From: Glandiceps talaboti
Lineage: Eukaryota; Hemichordata; Enteropneusta; Spengelidae
Assembly: GCF_964340395.1 (NCBI RefSeq)
Contig: NC_135570.1
Span: 7,375,322-7,427,821 of the forward strand
DNA length: 52,500 nucleotides
Direction of reading: 5' to 3'
Shown: one piece after another, positions 1-9,300 of the stretch
Layout of the letters: each line of letters opens with the position of its first letter
How positions within the stretch are numbered: position 1 is the stretch's first letter
Notes under the pieces: model-generated
Told to the model about the DNA's origin: nothing
What the model saw: the letters and a program-made list of their open reading frames with translations, nothing else
Database searches by the model: none
Program-made: the position numbers and the translations under genes

Positions 1-594
1 AGCAGCTATGGGTCGGTCGATTAAAAAAAGGAGAGAGTAAAAAAAAACCCATCTTATTCATGTTTCTCTACCTCTCCTTTTCCTGTCTGTCTACTTTTTA
101 TTGGGTTCCTGTAACAAGCCCTTTCCCAGTGGCTTCTCTACACAATTGGTGTGTTCTCAGGCCCCCTACTTGAATAACTTTAGTCATGAGAGAAATGCTC
201 TATTCGAGAACAAGTGTTGTTGCTGCTGCCATGACTGTAGATGATGTCGACAGTCCAGACACTTGTTTATTCTTGCTGTTCTGCAAACTATTAAGGGCCG
301 GAGAAAAAAAATTATTTTGATGTCGGAGCTGAAAATTTGGGTTGGTCGGTAATGAGAAACAGGAAAAAAAATAGGGCCACCCTTATATTAATTGACTATC
401 AAACTATGAGACTAAAAAAACATTACTATAGCCAAAGGATGCCTAATGGATAATGGAAGTGGGGTATTCCTAAGGGACTTTTAGATTGTTTGACAGCAAG
501 TTTTGAACCCCTAGAGACCATAGTTGTTAACTATACAAAAGATAATATTGTTAACGATATTTATTTCACAAAGACAGGCAAATTACATGCAATA

Positions 595-598
595 TTAA

Positions 599-637
<39 letters not shown>
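595..637. repeat. (TTA)n microsatellite
   Basis: About 14 near-perfect TTA units are visible. Confidence 0.9.
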
Positions 638-814
638 CACTTTATTTCAGATTATAGAAAATAATCCATAGCAAAACAGACAAAATATATTAAAATAGAC
701 GCTTACTCCAAATACTCCACAAAACACTATGTGTTAACACTGACAGAGATAAAACAGCAACCACAAATTTTTGTATGTTCACCAGAATAAAAAAATGAAT
801 TATTAAATAATTGT

Positions 815-1019
815 GTGGTTCTGATTACACTCAATTTTAGAATAGGTGGGGTAGGTAGATTTTTTTGTTTTATTTTTTTAGATATTTTTTTTTTCATATG
901 TGAGTGTCTAGTTCAGGTAGTTATGTTTTCCATTGTTTTCCATATGTTCTCTATGTTATTGGTTTCTTCTCATCAGATGTACATCCACTACAGATTGGAA
1001 GAACAGTTTTATATTGTCA
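815..1019 (+). repeat. dispersed repeat, copy 1
   Basis: Begins with TGGTTCTGATTAC and ends near GGAAGAACAGTTTTAT. It matches 9911-10100 (inside TRIM intron 9) over almost its whole length with scattered substitutions and small indels, so it is an interspersed element. No coding capacity is evident and the family is not recognised. Confidence 0.75.
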
Positions 1020-1429
1020 TTTGCAAATGAAAATGAAAGTGAAAACGAAAATAAAATGGAAATCGATTGCAAATGGAAAACGAATATGAAATGGCAATTG
1101 TTTTGCAAATGCAAATGCAAATTGATATGAAACATAGATTTTTCTTTTTAACTGCCAATTGAAGTGAAATTTACTTCTTCTTTTTTGTCTTTTTTCTTCT
1201 ATTTTTCTTCCTTTTTTTTCTTTTTTAAATTCAAAATTGATTTGTGATATGATGAGCCTCCTCGATTGCCGTACTCCACAAATTACAATAATTATTTGTT
1301 TACAAATTTTATTTTTAAAAATTGTTATTATTTTCTACATATGACTTTTCAACAAATTGAAAAGCTGGTTTTGTGTGTTTGTTGTCAATTAATTTTAATC
1401 AAACTTTTGTTTGTTTTAATGTTGGAGAA

Positions 1430-1875
1430 GGGTAGGCACGATCGCACAATGTCACACAAGATCAATAAATGAACTTCGTTTGTTTAGGCAAACGCCCTCC
1501 CTCTGAACATTCACAAGTGCTACATCGACACATTTATAATGATATATATAAACCATGATGAAAATTGTAGCGGTCACATATGTGCACATCACTACGATCG
1601 ACGCAGTGTAAAAATAGTAATATTCCAGCCTTGTATCTCATATTAGCAGTAAATTTTAATCGACTTATCAACATCTCAATGATAAATACAGAACCTGTTA
1701 TTGTTGAAGGTGTGAAAGATTTCTAAATTTGGTTAGAAATGCGAAAATGATGTTCAGCAATCGCATTGACGCGTCGCCAGACCCGCCGGGTACCCCTCCC
1801 CTACCTTACAGAAACGAAGTTCATTTACAAATGTAATATTGAGCTTGTGTGATATCGTGCGGTCTCTCTGTTCTT
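1430..1875. repeat. fold-back (MITE-like) element
   Basis: The left arm, about 1438-1490, contains CACACAAGATCAAT and AAATGAACTTCGTTT. It is the inverted complement of the right arm, about 1809-1862, which contains AAACGAAGTTCATTT and TTGAGCTTGTGTG. The arms are imperfect and one has a roughly 10-bp indel. The 300-bp interior carries no open frame of note. No target-site duplication was identified. Confidence 0.6.
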
Positions 1876-2354
1876 AGTATTAAAGTCTATGGATGACAGA
1901 GACTAGACATGACTAGACAAATGCGTCTTTGTATCCATCACAACTTAGTACCCCGGGACGAGCAGGGACACTTGTCGTTCCACTGCAGTGACTATAGTGG
2001 GCCGTGGAATTTACTTTGTGAAGTGATCATAAACAGCGCCATCTATCTTTAGAGTGAACACGACTGACTGCAGTTAGCAGTCGAAACTTGGCTCACAGCT
2101 TTATATCAACGATGGTGTGTGTATTGGTTAAAAATTTTTAGCATTTCTGTCAAGTAAAGTTTAGTCTGCTTTGTACAGTAGCCATTTGTGGACGGATTTT
2201 TAGAAGAAGAAAATCATATATAAACAAAGTCCATGTCATGTACAGTAATTCTTCACTTGTACTGCAGCACTAGGTCGATGTTTATTTTATTCAGGTCTGT
2301 CGTTGGTTAACTTCAGCTGTAAGTTGCTTTAGCTGTAAGTGGGTTCTATTTTTT

Positions 2355-2491
2355 TTCACTCAGACAACCAAATAATGTAGTCACTGAAAATTGTTAATAC
2401 CAATAATTAATGTATATGTTACTTGTAAGGTCGATTGTATCCACAAGCTGTAAAGTAATACGTTGAAATCGTGATCGCATGGGGATTGGTG

Positions 2492-2557
<66 letters not shown>

Positions 2558-2670
2558 TAGTTTAAGGGTGCGGACCCAGAAATCAGTTTGATTGGATTTA
2601 TTGTACCATATTATGTGTATGTGTACAGCGTCAAAAATACGTCATGGTGTACGGATACGATATTACGAGT
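2355..2670 (+). repeat. dispersed repeat family R2 with internal (GT)n
   Basis: Starts near CTCAGACAACC, passes through AAGGTCGATTGTA and AATACGTTGAAA, and ends near GGGTGCGGACCCA and TTGATTGGATTTAT. The same landmarks occur in inverse orientation at 50165-50385, and a diverged copy lies at 9105-9290. A (GT)n tract at 2494-2556 sits where the 50 kb copy has a poly-C run, so the microsatellite grew inside the element. Confidence 0.7.
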
Positions 2671-2994
2671 AATAATAAGTCATTACATTTAACAAAATAT
2701 TTTCAAAAATCGTTCCAGTTGCAGCCTTGCATTGTAAGACCCTGTACTGTGCAGTCTACCCTACAAATCTTGCAAAAATGAACATCTATGCGCACTGGAC
2801 TAATATACTCTATTTCCCAGAGTCCTTTTAGAGGCGGAAGTAAATAGTCTATATAGAGATTACGATCGTGTCCTATTTTTAGAGCCAATATGACAAATGG
2901 AAATCCCAGCCCTAGTACAACCTCTTCACGTTTTTACAAAATTTTATATTGAACGCATCTGTAGTTATCGATAGCTGAGCTACAATTTTTCGCG

Positions 2995-3375
2995 ATGGAG
3001 AATGAATTAACGTGCTGTATATGCCTAGAGTTATTCGACTCGCCGGTAATTTTACCGTGTTCTCACAACTTCTGTAGAGGATGTGTACGTGGACTGTTAG
3101 AACACGGAAATATGAGGTGCCCTACTTGCCGGGCACAGGTTAACCATCGGTATCGAACAGTCGACGATTTTCAGATCAACAGAACGCTAAGTAATATCAT
3201 TAGTGAATTTAAAAGACAACAGAACAAACGCCTTTGCAAAGACCATGGCAAGAGAGAGTCACTGTTTTGTTTATCGTGCCGTGTTGGTGTATGCCGTTTG
3301 TGTCTCCACAGCAGAGAGGGCAAACATTTTCGTCATAAAGGCAAGCAAATGAAAGATCTCTGTGAAACTCAAAAG
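2995..3375 (+). CDS. TRIM-GLEBS exon 1: RING and B-box 2
   Basis: 127 codons ending in phase 0 at donor AAAAG|GTATGA. RING ligands are C7-x2-C10-x11-C22-x-H24-x2-C27-x2-C30-x11-C42-x2-C45, the C3HC4 pattern with all eight ligands present. The B-box 2 ligands C81, H84, C92, C95, C100, C103, H111 and H114 fit the family. One exon carrying both domains is usual for TRIM genes. Confidence 0.95.
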
Positions 3376-6300
3376 GTATGATATTTAAATGAACTCTGTT
3401 CTTGTATTTCACAGAGATAATGTAAACATGTAAATGAGGTATGCTGACGGTTCATTTGAAACGTCATTCCAACGACGCAACGTACTCGTTTTGCAGGATT
3501 TAAATGACCTTTTGAAAAGGTCATGTATTCATATTTAAATTGATTGTTTTTGATTCTTCGGTGCTGATATTCGTAGTCGTACTCACAGGGGCGTGTAATA
3601 TTTCATAGATTGTTGTTTTCCAGGTCTACAGACTAAATATAACAACCTTTTGATTATATATTCCTACGTGTAAGGGGAAGAGACATATTTTTTCGTAGTA
3701 TAGAGATTGATACATTTGTAGCATCAAGATTCGTACGATATTTTCCTAAGAAAACGGCATTCTAAGCAATAAGAAAACAACAATCTATGAAACATTACAC
3801 GCCCCTGTGGTCGTACTCATAGTAGTCGGGATGCCTTGTTTATTTTCACGTAATTTTCAAGTTCAGCAGTTTTCTTAACCACTTTCTGTAAATATATATT
3901 TATTTATTTATATATTTATTTGACTTAGGAAAAATTGAAAGTGGGGAGCGATAAATTGAGAGAAGTTTTAACGAAAGTCAAAGATAAATTTAAACCCGAA
4001 GAGCAAGCCATTGAACTGGAGGTAAGTGTATGTCTTGGGAGACACTGCACATTAAACTGGAGAAGAATATTATTTATTCTGATTTTAAGGACTTTAAATT
4101 GAATACATCCATTGGCCCTCACATGACTATAAGTAGTACCAAGCAAATAAGGGTCTCACACAATAATACTTGCCACAAACTGACAATTTTCCATATGCCA
4201 AAAATAAATTAATTTAACATTAACTTGACAGCCAAATGTGGACTGTATTGAATAAATGTCAAACCAGTTTGTAACAGCATTGTAAACCACATACCTTTTT
4301 ATGGCACCATTCTTGGTACCCACAAGAGTAAAAAATTTGTTGCTTCAGTAATGTTTATAATCACTTCTTGTATTTGTAGAGCATTATATTATAGCTAAAA
4401 TGATGTAGACTTGGTGTTTCACTCATGGGACACTACGTGTTTGACACAGAGCTAGACATACTAGTATTTCAGCTGTAGAGTAGCAATGAGAAAGACACAA
4501 TAAACACAGCAGGATCCTTTACCCAATCTCATTGAACACTGATATGCATTGCTATTCCTTCACAGTGTAGTAAAACCGATTGTTTTTTAACTGATAATCA
4601 ACATTTCAACTTGGCAACTTCTACATCCTAACTGTGCATGGCACCTATGTAATTGTTTCTTGTGCATTAAAAGTTGTCTGAGGTGTGTATTAAATGTCAT
4701 GTCTCCTGAGTGAAACACCAAGCTTACATCATTTTAGCTGTGAATAGTCTAGTAGAGTGTGGATAGTGGATAGTAATGTAACATGAACACAAAATAACAG
4801 AGTTGAGAGATACCAGGCATTTATGTGGTAATGGTGAAACATTCCTCCCACAATACACACTTTATTCTTGGTGGCAACAGCAACATAAGTCAATCAGTCT
4901 GCGTAGAATAAAAATATATTATGTTTTTGATTATCAGGAACAACTTTCAAATCTAACCAAAGAAATTGACAGAACCTGTGATGATCTCATCAATTTGATA
5001 AAAGAAAGACAAGTCGCGATGAAAAGTATGGTTAAATTCCAGCGAGACAGATTAAAATGGAGACTTGATATGACCAAGAATAACATACAGGCATCGGAAA
5101 AAGCTCTAAGTCAGTGTGAAAAAATTGCAAACCAATGTAATGAACATCCTGTGAAGTTCATCAAGGTAAATTGACAAACATAATCAAATGTATTTTGTAG
5201 CTGATACAAGCTGGCTAGTTTTTGTTTATTACCTGGAAAATCATAATTGATATTATAATACTTCAAGTTCATCAATGATACTCCAAGTTCATACATAATC
5301 ACTAGGTGACTGACCCACCTTTATAATCACTAAGGTCTGGAATCTTTATCAGTAACCTTTGAGTAGATTTTATATGACTGACACCAGCATTTTCTGGTTA
5401 TACTAGGATAGCTACAAACTAAAACTATTTTGTTGTGACATGTTGATATGAGCTAGTGAATGGATGTTGATTTGATTGCACTCACAATAGGGTGGTGTTT
5501 CTGATGACTTCCATGATCATGCAGTGTACATTTGGGGACTTCGAATATTTACGCTATCGTGATTACAGTGTGATTATATCACCACAACAGAGGCACCATT
5601 ATCACTCACTTGTGTTTCTACCACCCTGAACAACAATAGTTTTAGTTGTGTCAATCTTAGTCAACCAAGACATCAATTGTCAAGAGTAGTATTAAAATGA
5701 ATGTACAGTCCAAGTATGTGACAGTGAATTCTAAATTATTCATGATTTGCCACATTTTTTAAAATATGATTTTCATGTAAAGTTAATTATGAATATTTTT
5801 CTTCTTTTTTTGATACAGGAATCAAGTGGAATTGTGGAAAAGTGAGTAAAACATAACCATGGCAACCATTCTATAGACAAGCTGAAAATTAATGTATTTA
5901 TACATAGCCATTTTTCAAATTTTGACCTAGCACTTGTAATAAAACTAGGAGTCTACATGATACTCTGTATACACAAACACTTCAGTGATGCCAACAGGCT
6001 GGGACTCTAGGTCTTTTGATACTTACTGTAAACTATAAACTGGACTGTAATCATGTCGAAATATTATACTTGCATTTACACCATTCCATGAACAACTTAA
6101 GTCTACGTTATATACCTGTTTTCGAAAACCTGAAATAGAATCAAAGACTTCCAAATGACTTGACTTTGTTTAGTTGTACCTAACATTTGTTCCTCAAAGC
6201 ACTGTTTGAAAATTGTTATTTTCTATGTATATACGCAGCCTCCGATGGAAGATAACTGCATTGAGTTCTGTAGATTCCAAGAAAAAGTTAATGGAGACAC

Positions 6301-9300
6301 CATTCCTTCATTCATGGAAGATAAAGAATTGTGTCAATGAGATGACATTGAAAGATTATCCAGGTGAGCTGTGCATCAGGCGTACTGTCATCCTCGGTTT
6401 TGTTCGTCAACCTTTCAAGCTCCAATCTGGGTGATAAGACCGGTCAGATGTCAACACTCTACTTCAAATAAAACCAACTTGGTCATTCCATATAAGTGAA
6501 ATACTACCAGTGAGAAGCAAGCATTTACACACAGCCTTTGAATTGGATTAATAGCATTTTGAACAGCATTTTGGAAATACAGAGACATGTATTACACTCC
6601 ATCATTTGATAAGAATAGCAATATGTCCTCTTTACGCAATAGCTCACGTTGACAAACAAATTTAAAGTTTCCCTGGCATTTCATGTACATGTCAAGAGGC
6701 CAACTGTTCTTTTCAAATCACACATGTCTCAGTACTTCCAATATATTAACCCTGTTTATAACAAGTTCTTCATGTAGATGCTTGCCTGTTGCTGGTTGTA
6801 CTTTAAACTGATTCTCTATTACCACCATTTTTGAAATTTTTTTCAGCCACTTGGAATATCCCAATTACAGCACTAACCAAATTACTTTACACTTTCAATC
6901 ATGTGACATCTTGACATTTTTACGCACACTTTGACAACTTCGAATACAAAATATTATAAAGGAACTGCACACCTACAATTGGGGTATAGAAGGAGAGAAC
7001 CAAGCAATCACTTATCAGTAGGACAGTACACAATTAAAGACATTAAAATCATCAACTCCACATGTAAATCTTTTCAGCAAGAGTTTGTTTCTATTGCAAT
7101 GTAAAAGAATAGCAATGCTTATCACTTTTCAACATGATTAGCTAAAGGATCCTGCGGTGCTGTGTGGTGTCTCTGCTGTTGCACTCTCAGCCTTCATCTT
7201 TTAATCAGCAACCTTCGGAGCACAGACCCAAGGCCTTATTACAAGCAGTGTGCCCTCTAAGCCATTTTGACGTGCCACTGATGCACACTATTTCCAGTGA
7301 CGCACCAAAATTTGGTGTTCCCCAATCTCTTACTATGTGGTGACTCACAAGAAATCCTAGTTTTTCTCATTTTGACTCGCAACAAAATTTGGCTATCATT
7401 AGAGGGTACACCTACTACAAGACTATATATAATGCAATCACTGATTTTTCTAATTGTGTTAACTTGGTTAATGTTCATATGTATATATTGTTATATTGTT
7501 ATTTTCTAGAACCACCGATAGCACTAAGCAAGTTCAGTCCCCTACGCAAGACTTTTGGGGAAGCAAAATCAATTCTCACACTAGGTATGTTGAAATCATA
7601 TTTGATCTTTGAATACATTTCTTATTTGCTTTCTCAACACAAATCTAAACAAATTCTTTTTTATCATTCTAGCTTCAACAGAAGGGTTTTGTCGTCCTAA
7701 TGATTCGATATTTAGGACATTACCAGGTGTTAGCATACCAAGAGTTCAGTTTCAGGTAAGCTTACAACTTCTATCTACGAAAATTATAATAATGATTATT
7801 TTAAATACAGAATATTAGTAATTTTCCAGCTTACGGATGAAATAAAACCTGATCGTAAGTTTATATGCGTATTATAATGGGTAACATAACATATCCTGTA
7901 TAAAGGGGATCATCAACAAATGAAATTAGGAAAATATTGCCATGGAATTTTCTTCTCATCACCCACAATGGAACATGCAGTATTATTTGCATCATTGTTG
8001 TATAATATTGATACACTTGTTCTTGTGAATGTGTGTATTTTGTCTATAAAACTTGGTCACCTGTTATTTATTGAAATATGACTGTCTTTCCCAGTTTAGG
8101 ATGTGCAGGCTCAATACTAAGACTTGTGGTTATATAGTATCGACAGTTGAATAGAAGTTCTGTAATTTGTTTATCTGATCTGACAATGGTGGCGCTGTAA
8201 CCACTGCTGTGATCAATACTTCTATGAAAATATGTTCATAACAGCATAATGCATAAATCAAGGAAATGTATATAGTTTAAAGAAATCTAAGTTTATATAC
8301 CTGTATATGTGTGTGTGCTAATTTCAAAGTGGTTATTTCTGATCTGACAATGGTGGCGCTGTAACCACTGATGTGATCAATACTTCTATGAAATATGTTC
8401 ATAATGGCATAACACATAAATCAAGGAAATGTATAGAGTTTAAGTTTATACATCTGTATATATCTGTGTGCTAATTTCAAAGTGGTTCTTTCGTTTTTCA
8501 TTAGGCAAAGTTCGGAGCAGATGTTGCATCTAGCATGGACACACGATTCCAATGTATCGAAGCAATGCAAGATTACAATAACATAAGTCTTGAGGTAGGT
8601 CTAAACATTCAAACTGTATACACCATGAATGACATCATGAATTAGAAAGACTGATTTCAAACATTAATTGTCAATCATTGAAATTATAGAAGCAGATGAC
8701 TCAACTACAGTTATATCTGTAAGGTACGCTGCAATGGGGCGCCCTCACACATCAGCCAAGGAGGCCAGTGAGGGCAGAACGTCACGACGTATCTTACAGT
8801 CTATTACAGTTAGTTCCGACAGTTCTTCAGGCTTCCCAGTATTTAGATTACAAACTTCAGACATTGGAGGTTCTTTAGTTAACAACTTCACTAGCTGCAA
8901 CTGGGATATTTTTTTCATCAAATAACTAAAGAGATATTCACTATAAAAATTAGTCAATTATTTACAAAAGACAGTGTATCTGTTAATTAGGGGTCAATAT
9001 TATCTGTAGGTATTGTAGTGGTAAGTTTAAATTTTGAGTGAAAGCTTGGTTTTGAATATGTCACCATGTTAAAATGGTACTAGTTATAACTGAAATATCA
9101 TTTTTCGATCAGACAACTGCTATATATTCACTGAAAATTGTTCGTTAGACATTGCATATGGTAATCAGTGGTCGATATTACACATAAGCAGTACAGAAAC
9201 AGGTTGAACCTTGGTCGCCACTGAGGGCGCTGATTTGGGATGTGGAACCAAAAATCACTTTAATTTGATTTATTGTGTATACAGCTACAAAAAATATGTT

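Larger units (their letters stand above)
1..2994. other. non-coding region upstream of the TRIM gene
   Basis: I see no exon with family resemblance here. It holds a (TTA)n microsatellite (595-637), a dispersed repeat copy (815-1019), a fold-back element (1430-1875) and another dispersed repeat containing a (GT)n tract (2355-2670). The TRIM promoter must lie in its 3' end; I see no clear TATA box just before the ATG at 2995. Short open frames in this stretch lack splice or family support. Confidence 0.6.

Noticed and set aside
2703-2888. 61-codon reverse-strand frame with several Cys just upstream of the TRIM gene
   Set aside because: Short, no family match, no splice partners.
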